A DNA stretch of 64,000 nucleotides from JACMNW01 sp031406155 (lineage in GTDB: Bacteria; Pseudomonadota; Alphaproteobacteria; Rhodobacterales; Rhodobacteraceae). Position numbers and translations under genes: made by a program. Position 1 is the first letter of the stretch. Each line of letters opens with the position of its first letter. The notes below the pieces were generated by a model that saw nothing but the letters and a program-made list of their open reading frames with translations, ran no database searches and was not told the DNA's origin. Below, in pieces: positions 52,986 through 60,980 of the stretch. The stretch is taken from assembly GCA_031406155.1 (NCBI GenBank), contig JANOGW010000017.1:1-64000 (forward strand), given 5' to 3'.

Positions 52986-54133
52986 TCGGCCACACTCGGC
53001 ACATCGGACAGCTTGGAAACGTCATGCAGGATCAGGCCTTCGTGCGGGTCATGCGGATCAAGCCAGGGCTTTGCCGCCAGTGTCGCCCGCATGTCGGTAA
53101 GGCCAGCCCGCCAGCGCGTCTCGATGCTGTTGGGTGAAAAGTCCACGTCCTTGGTGTGATCCTCGTTCTTCAGGCGCGGGGCAAGCAGGCGCACAACGTG
53201 CATTTTTGTCTTGCAACCCTGTGCGACAAGCGCGCTGATTTCCGGATCGGCCAACGCCTCATTCGACAGCTTGCTGGCCAGCGTCGACACTGTGTGACGA
53301 AGCCGGTGAATCTGGCGCTGGCGCTTGATGTGGCTGACGGCGCGGCTTGCGTATTGCAGATCCTTTTCCCGATTTGCCACGTCCCAGATGCTGCCCGGCT
53401 CATCTCCCTGACGCCTCCACAGATGCACCGCAAACACGATACCGGACCGGCGCGGATAGTCGTCAAACACCGCCTCGACCGGCGTGTTCGACAAGATACC
53501 GCCATCCCAGTACAATTCGCCGTCAATCCGGATTGCCGGAAAGGCGGGCGGCAAAGCGGCCGACGCCATGATGTGCCGGATGGTGATTTCCTCTTCGCGA
53601 CTGTCGAAATAGCGCATCTCGCCAGAGGATACGTTTGCCGCACCCATCGTCAGGCGCGGTTTCTTTGTGCCAAAAAGATCCGGATTGACCAGATGCGTCA
53701 GCGTTTTTTCAAGCGGTGCCGTACTGTAGTAGCCCGCATCATCGGCCCCAAGCGGCATTTTCGGGCCCATGAAGGCCATCGGATTGGGCGTAAAGAACCC
53801 CGGCAGGCCGGACGTGATAGCGTTCATCGCGGCAAAGGTGCTGCCGAGGAACGGCAATGCTGAAAGAGACGTTACCGGGGCAGGATGCCGGACACGCGCC
53901 CAGAACGCCTTGAGGTTTTCCAACCGGTCCTCAGGCCGATTGCCCGCAATGATGCCAGCGTTGATTGCACCGATCGAGGTGCCGATGATCCAGTCAGGTT
54001 CGATGCCGGCCTCGTGCAGCGCCTCATAGACACCCGCCTGATAGGCTCCCAGCGCACCACCACCCTGAAAGACCAAGGTCACCTGTCCTAGTCCCGCAAG
54101 CGGGCCGGACCCTATCGTCGTTGGTTTTGCCAT
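52982..54133 (-). CDS. Patatin-like phospholipase (DUF3734-containing)
   Basis: A 383-residue lipid acyl hydrolase. GGGALGAYQAG (oxyanion loop, from residue 24), the nucleophile motif GTSIG (51-55) and the DGG catalytic Asp motif in YWDGGILSNTPVE (about 209) are intact; the C-terminal DUF3734 part has QIHRLRHTVSTLASKL. GGAG precedes two adjacent ATGs; the second is used here. Genes of this type often sit beside bdhA, as here, pointing to PHB granule or lipid turnover. Confidence 0.9.
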   Translation of the reverse strand: MAKPTTIGSGPLAGLGQVTLVFQGGGALGAYQAGVYEALHEAGIEPDWIIGTSIGAINAGIIAGNRPEDRLENLKAFWARVRHPAPVTSLSALPFLGSTFAAMNAITSGLPGFFTPNPMAFMGPKMPLGADDAGYYSTAPLEKTLTHLVNPDLFGTKKPRLTMGAANVSSGEMRYFDSREEEITIRHIMASAALPPAFPAIRIDGELYWDGGILSNTPVEAVFDDYPRRSGIVFAVHLWRRQGDEPGSIWDVANREKDLQYASRAVSHIKRQRQIHRLRHTVSTLASKLSNEALADPEISALVAQGCKTKMHVVRLLAPRLKNEDHTKDVDFSPNSIETRWRAGLTDMRATLAAKPWLDPHDPHEGLILHDVSKLSDVPSVAE

Positions 54134-54143
54134 CATTGAACTC

Positions 54144-54923
54144 CTAATGTGCGGTCCAGCCGCCATCGACTGGCAAGGCGGCACCAGTGATCGAGGCTGC
54201 GTGATCAGATGCAAGAAACACTGCCAAAGCGCCAATCTCGGCGACCGTGGCAAACTTCTTGTTGGGTTGTTGTGCAAGCAGGACGTCGCGAATGACAGCC
54301 TCGCGGGGAATGCCATGCGCCTTGGCCTGCCCCGCTATCTGGGCCTCGACCAAGGGGGTCAGCACATAGCCGGGGCAGATCGTGTTTGCGGTGATGTTTT
54401 CCTCGGCCGTCTCCAAAGCGGTAACTTTGGTCAGACCGACGACCGCATGCTTTGCGGCCACATAGGCGGACTTGAACGGCGACGCGACAAGTCCGTGCGC
54501 CGAGGCAATGTTGATGATCCGCCCGCGCCCCAGCCTGCGCATCATCGGCAAGGCAAGCCGGGTGGTATGGAACACCGAACTTTGGTTCAGCGCGATGATC
54601 AGATCATATTTTTCGGGCGGGAAAGACGCCAGTGGGGCGACATGCTGGATACCTGCGTTGTTCACCAGAATATCCAGACGGCCAAAGGCGGCCTCGGCTT
54701 TCGCCATCATATCGACAATCGCGTCCGTCCGCGACAGATCGGCGCGCAGATACACCGCATTGCCGCCAAATTCGGCCGCTATGGCGGCGCCATCCGCCTC
54801 GCTTTCGATACCGTTCAGCAAGAGACGCGCGCCCGCATTGGCCATTTCATGCGCAATGCCAAGCCCGATCCCACTGGTCGACCCGGTAATCAGGGCCACT
54901 TTACCTTCGAGATTAACGTTCAT
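54144..54923 (-). CDS. bdhA: 3-hydroxybutyrate dehydrogenase
   Basis: A 259-residue short-chain dehydrogenase that interconverts (R)-3-hydroxybutyrate and acetoacetate. TGSTSGIGLGIAHEM is the NAD loop, NNAGIQHVAPL follows, and YVAAKHAVVGLTKV is the YxxxK catalytic site (about 152-156). ITANTICPGYVLTPLVEAQI and the QPNKKF segment are typical of BdhA. Spacing to the patatin gene is 10 bases. Confidence 0.92.
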   Translation of the reverse strand: MNVNLEGKVALITGSTSGIGLGIAHEMANAGARLLLNGIESEADGAAIAAEFGGNAVYLRADLSRTDAIVDMMAKAEAAFGRLDILVNNAGIQHVAPLASFPPEKYDLIIALNQSSVFHTTRLALPMMRRLGRGRIINIASAHGLVASPFKSAYVAAKHAVVGLTKVTALETAEENITANTICPGYVLTPLVEAQIAGQAKAHGIPREAVIRDVLLAQQPNKKFATVAEIGALAVFLASDHAASITGAALPVDGGWTAH

Positions 54924-54929
54924 GTCCTA

Positions 54930-55406
54930 TCATCCTGATTGTTGAACAGGCGCAAAGCGGCGGATCACATAGGCCACGATCAGCCCAAAAATCATATGTC
55001 CGCCTAGAGACGCCCAGGTCAGTTTGATCCACCCCAGAAACGGCGGGTTGCCAGCGATCAGATGCGCCATCACGTAAAGCGCAAACACCCAAAGCCCGAC
55101 CCCGAAACCAAGCCCGACTATTTGCCACGGCAGAAATGGCGTGACCTTGTCGGCAATCGGACGGGCGACATAAAGATAACCAAGCGGATACGCGACTATC
55201 CCAACAAATGCATGAATGACCTCGGCCAATTCATAGCTGATACCACCAAACACCTGCTGCACAAGTGTTGCAGGTTGCAGTGGGCCGCCGACCCAAAGTG
55301 GCGTGATGTAGCGGGCCCAGATTTCCCAAACAACATCGGCGGCAAATCCTGCCCCCAATGCAACAAGAAACAGACCCAGCGTCAATTTTGGAAAAGTTGT
55401 GATCAT
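54930..55406 (-). CDS. Uncharacterised four-helix membrane protein
   Basis: A 158-residue protein with about four hydrophobic segments: LTLGLFLVALGAGFAADVVW, AEVIHAFVGIVAYPLGYLYV, IVGLGFGVGLWVFALYVMAH and LGGHMIFGLIVAYVIRRF. Aromatic and acidic residues sit at helix ends (ADVVWEIWARYITPLW). I do not recognise the family. It is the first gene of the bdhA-patatin operon, 6 bases before bdhA, so a role in the same lipid pathway is plausible. Confidence 0.7.
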   Translation of the reverse strand: MITTFPKLTLGLFLVALGAGFAADVVWEIWARYITPLWVGGPLQPATLVQQVFGGISYELAEVIHAFVGIVAYPLGYLYVARPIADKVTPFLPWQIVGLGFGVGLWVFALYVMAHLIAGNPPFLGWIKLTWASLGGHMIFGLIVAYVIRRFAPVQQSG

Positions 55407-55727
55407 GGTGTTGTTCCAGCAGTTATGTCGTCAACTAGCTGCCACTAAATGCCATTTTTGGGCGCAAAAAGGGGGTATAGGATCCATAGCCAAAGGGCAT
55501 GAACAGTGCTCCGAGTGGCGGAGGCCCGCTCTGAAACAACACACAATTCAGGCACCGTTCGAACCGGGAAAAACGGTTTTGGAATTGACGCCATGCCACG
55601 GGATCAATGCTGGCATCCAACCCGCCTTCAAGGCAAACGCCATGACCCGCACCAAGCGCGGGACAATCGGGCAGATCGGGTGTCGGGACGCGGTTTCAGG
55701 TCAGGGACAAAAGACCCCAACCCGAGG
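55407..55727. other. Gene-free region before the bdhA operon
   Basis: No gene seen. It likely holds the promoter of the membrane protein-bdhA-patatin operon. A small inverted repeat TTTTTG-GGCG-CAAAAA (55455-55470) lies about 50 bases before the first ATG and could be an operator. The other end is the 3' region of nrdJ. Confidence 0.45.
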
Positions 55728-58013
55728 TCAGCCGCATTTTGAATAGCCGCAGTTGGCGCAGGTCATGCAGCCTTCGATCATCCGCATCTCGAAACTGCCG
55801 CAACTGTCGCAGGCTTTGGATGGGCGCCCCCCGATAGCTGCAACATCGGCTTTCGGGTCGGTTTTCAGACCCATGCCCATGCCCTCGATAAAGCCGATTG
55901 CAACCAGATGCCGTTCGATGACGCCACCAATGGCGGCAAGGATCGACGGAATGTACTTGCCCTCGACCCAAGCGCCACCGCGCGGATCGAACACCGCTTT
56001 CAGTTCCTCCACCACGAACGACACATCGCCACCGCGCCGGAACACGGCAGAAATCATCCGGGTCAGCGCCACCGTCCAGGCGAAATGTTCCATGTTCTTG
56101 GAATTGATGAACACCTCGAATGGCCGTCTGTGTCCCGCGATGATGATGTCATTGATGGTGATATAAAGCGCGTGTTCCGACCCCGGCCATTTGACCTTGT
56201 AGGTGGCCCCATCAAGGGCGGCCGGCCTGTCCAGCGGTTCAGACAGATAGACCACCTCTGCCCCGTCATCGCCCGACCGCGCGTGTGCCGGTGCCTCGGA
56301 TGGTGTCTTGTCAGAGCTTTCGGACACAGTCAGCACCGATCCTGTCACATCATTCGGCCGGTAGGTGGTGCAGCCTTTGCAGCCCTGATCCCACGCCGCC
56401 ATATACACCTCTTTGAAATCTTCAAAGCTGATGTCTTCCGGGCAGTTGATGGTTTTCGAAATGCTGCTGTCCACCCACTTCTGTGCCGCCGCCTGCATGC
56501 GCACATGGTCCAGCGGTGGCAGGGTCTGGGCGTTTACGAAGTAATCCGGCAGCGCCGCCGAACCCTTTTTTTCGCGCCACAAACGCACCGCATAATCGAC
56601 CACTTCTTCCTCGGTCCGACTGCCATCTTTCTGCAGAACTTTGCGAGTGTAGGCATAGGCAAACACCGGCTCGATGCCCGAACTGACATTGCCCGCATAG
56701 AGGCTGATCGTGCCAGTTGGGGCGATCGAAGTTAGCAGCGCATTGCGGATGCCATGGGTGCGGATGGCGTCGCGAACGTCATCATCCATCTGCAACATGG
56801 TGCCCGATTCGAGGTACTTATCCGCGTCAAACAGCGGAAACGCGCCCTTTTCGCGCGCCAGATCAACCGATGCAACATAGGCCGACCGCGCAATGGCCTT
56901 CATCCACAATTCAGTCTGGATGGCCGCCGCTTCAGACCCATAGCGCAGCCCCAGCATCAACAGCGCATCGGCAAGGCCCGTCACCCCCAGCCCGATCCGC
57001 CGCTTTGCATGCGCCTCTGCGGCCTGCTGCGGCAGCGGGAAACGGCTGGCATCGACGACATTATCCATCATCCGTACGGCAAGGCGCACCAGATCATCCA
57101 GTGCCGCAAGGCTTAGTTCTGCATCGTGCTCGAACGCATCCGCGACCAGCGTCGCCATGTTGATTGATCCCAACAAGCAGGCCCCATAGGGAGGCAACGG
57201 TTGTTCACCGCAAGGGTTGGTCGCGGCAATGGTTTCGCAATAATTCAGGTTGTTCATCGCATTGATGCGGTCGATGAAAATCACCCCCGGCTCGGCAAAT
57301 TCGAAGGTGGACTGCATGATCTTGTTCCACAGATCACGGGCTGGCAGGGTTTTGTAAATCTTGCCATCAAACAGCAGCTCCCACGGCCCGTCGGCCTTGA
57401 CCGCTGCCATGAACGGGTCTGTCACCAGCACCGACAGGTTGAACATGCGCAGGCGGGCCGGGTCTTTCTTGGCTTCGATGAAGCCTTCGATATCAGGGTG
57501 ATCACAACGCATGGTGGCCATCATGGCCCCCCGGCGCGATCCTGCCGACATGATGGTGCGGCACATCGCATCCCACACATCCATGAAAGACAGCGGACCC
57601 GACGCATCTGCCGCCACGCCTTTCACCTCGGCCCCCTTCGGACGGATGGTTGAGAAATCGTAGCCGATGCCGCCGCCTTGCTGCATGGTCAGAGCGGCTT
57701 CTTTCAGCCCTTCGAAAATACCCGCCATATTATCCGGAACGGTGCCCATGACAAAACAGTTGAACAACGTGACCGCCCGCCCGGTACCTGCGCCCGCAGT
57801 TATCCGACCGGCAGGCAGGAACTTGAAGCCCTCCAGCGCGCCGTAGAAACGGTCTTCCCAAAGCTTTTGGTCCGCCTCCACTTCCGCCAATGCCCGCGCA
57901 ATCCGCCGCCAGCTGTCTTTGATCGTCACATCGATCGGCGTGCCATCGGCGGCCTTCAGGCGATACTTCATATCCCAGATAGCTTCCGCGATTGGGGTAG
58001 AGAATGCGGACAT
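55728..58013 (-). CDS. nrdJ: Adenosylcobalamin-dependent ribonucleotide reductase (class II)
   Basis: A 761-residue enzyme that makes deoxyribonucleotides using adenosylcobalamin, without oxygen dependence. It contains FKFLPAGRITAGAGTGR, QQGGGIGYDFSTIRPKG, the active-site segment TNPCGEQPLPPYGACLLGSI (near residue 265), SSGIEPVFAYAYTRKV and the C-terminal zinc-like tail CDSCGSFEMRMIEGCMTCAN, CGYSKCG. Length and order fit NrdJ of Rhodobacterales. No cobalamin riboswitch is visible. The tRNA-like gene ends 29 bases before the start, so the two may share a transcript. Confidence 0.95.
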   Translation of the reverse strand: MSAFSTPIAEAIWDMKYRLKAADGTPIDVTIKDSWRRIARALAEVEADQKLWEDRFYGALEGFKFLPAGRITAGAGTGRAVTLFNCFVMGTVPDNMAGIFEGLKEAALTMQQGGGIGYDFSTIRPKGAEVKGVAADASGPLSFMDVWDAMCRTIMSAGSRRGAMMATMRCDHPDIEGFIEAKKDPARLRMFNLSVLVTDPFMAAVKADGPWELLFDGKIYKTLPARDLWNKIMQSTFEFAEPGVIFIDRINAMNNLNYCETIAATNPCGEQPLPPYGACLLGSINMATLVADAFEHDAELSLAALDDLVRLAVRMMDNVVDASRFPLPQQAAEAHAKRRIGLGVTGLADALLMLGLRYGSEAAAIQTELWMKAIARSAYVASVDLAREKGAFPLFDADKYLESGTMLQMDDDVRDAIRTHGIRNALLTSIAPTGTISLYAGNVSSGIEPVFAYAYTRKVLQKDGSRTEEEVVDYAVRLWREKKGSAALPDYFVNAQTLPPLDHVRMQAAAQKWVDSSISKTINCPEDISFEDFKEVYMAAWDQGCKGCTTYRPNDVTGSVLTVSESSDKTPSEAPAHARSGDDGAEVVYLSEPLDRPAALDGATYKVKWPGSEHALYITINDIIIAGHRRPFEVFINSKNMEHFAWTVALTRMISAVFRRGGDVSFVVEELKAVFDPRGGAWVEGKYIPSILAAIGGVIERHLVAIGFIEGMGMGLKTDPKADVAAIGGRPSKACDSCGSFEMRMIEGCMTCANCGYSKCG

Positions 58014-58042
58014 CTGTTTTCTTTCTTTCTCAAAATGGAAAA

Positions 58043-58155
58043 TGGGTGTGGACGCGGGACTTGAACCCGCAACCTTCTCGCCTTATCGTGCAGTGGCCGT
58101 CAAGCACACCCACGATCTAGTTTCGAGACGCTCTATCCGTTTGAGCTAGTCCACA
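58043..58155 (-). tRNA. Aberrant tRNA-like gene with a 43-nt anticodon loop
   Basis: A cloverleaf can be drawn with perfect outer stems: acceptor TGTGGAC/GTCCACA, then T8-A9; D-stem GCTC/GAGC around AAACGGATA (A14, GG and A21 kept); anticodon stem TCTCG/CGAGA; variable loop AGGTT; T-arm GCGGG-TTCAAGT-CCCGC; discriminator C, and an encoded CCA. But the anticodon loop is 43 bases (58081-58123) instead of 7, giving an excess of 36. The insertion contains its own stem ATCGTG/CACGAT (58116-58111 and 58090-58085) with an inner GTG/CAC and a loop containing CTTGACG. It is far too short for a group I intron. No standard anticodon can be assigned. It may be a tRNA with an unknown small intron, an enlarged anticodon arm, or a dead tRNA kept as a leader structure for nrdJ. 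Confidence 0.72.
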
Positions 58156-58278
58156 TCGTACCCCGACCTATTGTCTTTTGGCGATCGGTAAGTACAAGAT
58201 ACGCCCCCAATCATCAGTGTCAAACATTGTCTTTGTCACAGGTAAAGCTAAGATCATAGCTCTGTCGCAGGGGGATTC

Positions 58279-58710
58279 GTGGCCGACTTCATCAATATTC
58301 TTAAGCTGTGTGTCGGGGCGGAGTCGGTCGAAGATCTGATCGCCTGGCACGACAGCCACCGCGCGCAATGGCCTGCGGGTACGACGCGGCATGTCACCCG
58401 CATGTGGCCAAAACGCGAGGCCGAAGTGACCAGCGGCGGCTCGCTTTATTGGGTCATCAAGGGTATCGTGCTGGCCCGCCAGCGCATTCTGCGGCTAGAT
58501 GAGGTTATCGGCGCTGACGGCATTCGGCGGTGTGGCTTGGTGCTTGAAGCCGACGTGATCCGCACCGAACCCGCCCCCCGCCGCCCATTTCAGGGCTGGC
58601 GTTATCTGGATCCCGCCGAAAGCCCGCGCGATCTGCCCAAGGGCCGGGCAAAGGAAGAAACTTTGCCGCCCGAACTTGCCCGCGCGTTGGCCGATATTGG
58701 CCTGCGCTAG
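58279..58710 (+). CDS. DUF1489 family protein
   Basis: A 143-residue protein: MADFINILKLCVGAESVEDL, then TRHVTRMWPKREAEVTSGGS, LYWVIKGIVLARQRILRLDE, and FQGWRYLDPAESPRDL. These match DUF1489, an alphaproteobacterial family without known function. Start is GTG with AGGGGG before it. It diverges from the tRNA-like/nrdJ unit. Confidence 0.9.
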   Translation: MADFINILKLCVGAESVEDLIAWHDSHRAQWPAGTTRHVTRMWPKREAEVTSGGSLYWVIKGIVLARQRILRLDEVIGADGIRRCGLVLEADVIRTEPAPRRPFQGWRYLDPAESPRDLPKGRAKEETLPPELARALADIGLR

Positions 58711-58733
58711 ACCAATTGCCGCCTGCCAGAAGA

Positions 58734-59084
58734 TTAAAAGTTGTTCGGGTTGCCCGCCACGATGGTGCCGGTGCCGTCATTGCCATCATCGCTGAGCCAT
58801 TTCACCTGATCGCCGCTGATCTGCACGGCGAAACAGGCCGGCGCATCTTCGCCATAGGCAAAGCACATCTTGTCGCCATCAATCGTCCAGGACCCGGAAT
58901 AATCCTTGCCCTTGATCGTGCCATCAGCGTCATAAAATTCGGTGTACGACCCCGATGCGATCATCGATCCCTGCACGGTGTTACCGGAAATCGCGGCTTG
59001 AATGGCGTCGCCGGTTGCAATGTCCTGGGCAAAAGCAGCCGTCGCCAGCAGCAATGCCGCGACTGTAATGCGAAGGGTCGGCAT
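58734..59084 (-). CDS. Small secreted protein of unknown function
   Basis: A 116-residue exported protein. Signal peptide MPTLRITVAALLLATAAFAQ is followed by DAIQAAISGNTVQGSMIASG, YDADGTIKGKDYSGSWTIDG and ACFAVQISGDQVKWLSDDGN. The gene is also in frame with 36 non-family codons upstream. The repeated GxxxxGxWxIDG pattern recalls small beta-rich periplasmic proteins. I do not recognise a named family. Confidence 0.75.
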   Translation of the reverse strand: MPTLRITVAALLLATAAFAQDIATGDAIQAAISGNTVQGSMIASGSYTEFYDADGTIKGKDYSGSWTIDGDKMCFAYGEDAPACFAVQISGDQVKWLSDDGNDGTGTIVAGNPNNF

Positions 59085-59175
59085 GGGGTATCCTTTCGTG
59101 CAAGATGATCGGGTGGCATGATCGAGGCGGTTGCGCGCAAAGGATAGCCGGTCGCACCGGGCTGTCAATTGACCA

Positions 59176-59880
59176 TCAGACCTCGGCGTCAACCTTCAGC
59201 ATCGCTACCAATCGGGACAATGTCATGCGCACGTCCGGTGACCAGTCAGCGGCGCGTGCTGCAAACAGGGTGGCTTGCGATTGCAAGATGACCGACCCGG
59301 CCAGAACTTTCAGATGGTTGTCGCGCAAAGTGGCCCCGCTTGACGTGATGTCGGCTATCGCCTCGGCAGTCAGGTTTTTAACCGTGCCCTCGGTTGCGCC
59401 CTGACTGTCGACCAGCTGATAATCCGCGACCCCTTGTGCTGTCAGGAACTCACGCACCAACCGGTGATACTTGGTCGCAATGCGCAACCTGAACCCATGG
59501 GTCGCACGAAACCCCGATGCCACCGCATCCAGATCATCCAGGCTGTCGACATCGATCCATGCCGCTGGCACCGCGATGATCAGATCAGCCTGCCCGAACC
59601 CCAGCTGCGCCAGTTCGGTCACATTGGTCCGCCAGTCGATCAGGCGGTCGCGCACAAGGTCCGATCCGGTTACCCCCAGATGAATGCGCCCCGCCGCCAG
59701 TTCACGCGGAATTTCGCCAGCGGACAGCAAGACCAGCTCCACCCCCGCCACCCCGTCGACAGCACCGGCATATTCACGTTCCGCCCCGGTCTGGCGCATG
59801 GCAAGCCCGCGCGCGCCGAACCACTCGAACGTCTGCTCCATCAGCCGGCCTTTGGATGGTACCCCGATTTTCAAACTCAT
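59176..59880 (-). CDS. hisG: ATP phosphoribosyltransferase, short form
   Basis: The 234-residue catalytic subunit for the first step of histidine synthesis (PRPP plus ATP). It begins MSLKIGVPSKGRLMEQTFEW, with GVTGSDLVRDRL and LVDSQGATEGTVKNLTAEAI (PRPP loop region). It lacks the C-terminal regulatory domain of long HisG, so it needs HisZ, which is encoded just upstream with a 4-base overlap. Confidence 0.95.
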   Translation of the reverse strand: MSLKIGVPSKGRLMEQTFEWFGARGLAMRQTGAEREYAGAVDGVAGVELVLLSAGEIPRELAAGRIHLGVTGSDLVRDRLIDWRTNVTELAQLGFGQADLIIAVPAAWIDVDSLDDLDAVASGFRATHGFRLRIATKYHRLVREFLTAQGVADYQLVDSQGATEGTVKNLTAEAIADITSSGATLRDNHLKVLAGSVILQSQATLFAARAADWSPDVRMTLSRLVAMLKVDAEV

Positions 59881-60980
59881 CGCGCACCGCCTTTCAACGC
59901 GGCCACCATGCCGGGGCGGATGACACCGCCCACAGCCGGAATGGATCGCCCCTGCCCCAGCACTGCAGTCAGCGCATCATACCGCCCGCCCGATGCGACC
60001 GGGGGCAGCGTGGTGTCGGCGCTCTGAAAGCTGAACACGAAGCCATCATAGTATTCCAGTGTGCTTTGGCCATGGCTTGCCTCGAACGGCAGGCTCGCCA
60101 CGTCGATACCGCGCGCAGACATGGCATCAAGGCGCAATTCTAACCGGTCCACCGCACCCGAGATTGCAGGCATGGTACGCGCCAGATCGCGCAAGTCGCG
60201 CAACGCCTTTTCGGCGGGCGCTGCAAGTGCCAGCAACTGGTCCAGTACGGCCCCTTCAGCCACAGCAATCGGGGCTGCACCGGCATCATCGACCAAGGCG
60301 CGGGTGCGGGCGGATATTTCGGCCTCAGATCGCAGCCCGGTCAAAGGCCCGGCACTGGCCACCAGTGCCTCGGGCGAGGCCGATTTCAGGCGGTCCAGCA
60401 AGGTTTTGCGGGCATCTGTCTGCGGGCTGTGTCCTGAAAACCGTGCCAGCAGATCGCGAAAGCGGTTGGGCCGCCAGACATGGCGCAGCAGTGCCCCCTT
60501 GCGGCGGTCGGTGGTGTTCAGCCCCCGCACTGCCGCCAAAAGGATACCGATATCACCAGTGGCAGGCGTCAGCTTCAACGGGGCGAGCAGCTTTGAAAAC
60601 AACGCGAAAACCTCGGCATCGGCGGCCTCGGGTGACGTGCGATCAAACACCTCGAACCCTACCTGCAGGTATTCGGACGCCCTGAGGCCAGGATGATCCT
60701 GCTTGCGAAACACCTCGCCCAGATAGGTATAGCGCGCAGGATCGGCCCCGTGCGCCATGTGCGCCTGCACGACGGGCAGGGTGAAGTCCGGGCGCAGCAT
60801 CATCTCGCCGCGCAAAGGGTCGGTCGTGACATAGGCGCGCGCGCGGATATCTTCGCCATAAAGGTCCAGCAGCGCACCTGCGGGCAGCAGAACGTCTGCT
60901 TCGACCGGCACGGCCCCTGCGGCCTGAAAGGCGGCGAACAGCGCCTCGGCCTCCGCCCGTATGGCGGATTTGGGGATCAT
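59877..60980 (-). CDS. hisZ: ATP phosphoribosyltransferase regulatory subunit
   Basis: A 367-residue HisRS-like protein without synthetase activity that forms an octamer with HisG and carries histidine feedback. The class II core is visible: RGEMMLRPDFTLPVVQAHMA, YTYLGEVFRKQDHPGLRASE (motif 2-like) and VASGGRYDALTAVLG (motif 3-like). It overlaps hisS and hisG by 4 bases on both sides. Confidence 0.93.
   Translation of the reverse strand: MIPKSAIRAEAEALFAAFQAAGAVPVEADVLLPAGALLDLYGEDIRARAYVTTDPLRGEMMLRPDFTLPVVQAHMAHGADPARYTYLGEVFRKQDHPGLRASEYLQVGFEVFDRTSPEAADAEVFALFSKLLAPLKLTPATGDIGILLAAVRGLNTTDRRKGALLRHVWRPNRFRDLLARFSGHSPQTDARKTLLDRLKSASPEALVASAGPLTGLRSEAEISARTRALVDDAGAAPIAVAEGAVLDQLLALAAPAEKALRDLRDLARTMPAISGAVDRLELRLDAMSARGIDVASLPFEASHGQSTLEYYDGFVFSFQSADTTLPPVASGGRYDALTAVLGQGRSIPAVGGVIRPGMVAALKGGAR

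Noticed and set aside
58081..58123. Group I intron in the tRNA-like gene
   Set aside because: The insert is only about 36 bases; group I cores need roughly 200 bases and conserved P/Q/R/S elements.
58014..58278. Cobalamin riboswitch before nrdJ
   Set aside because: No B12-box-like sequence seen; the region is occupied by the tRNA-like gene and a short intergenic stretch.
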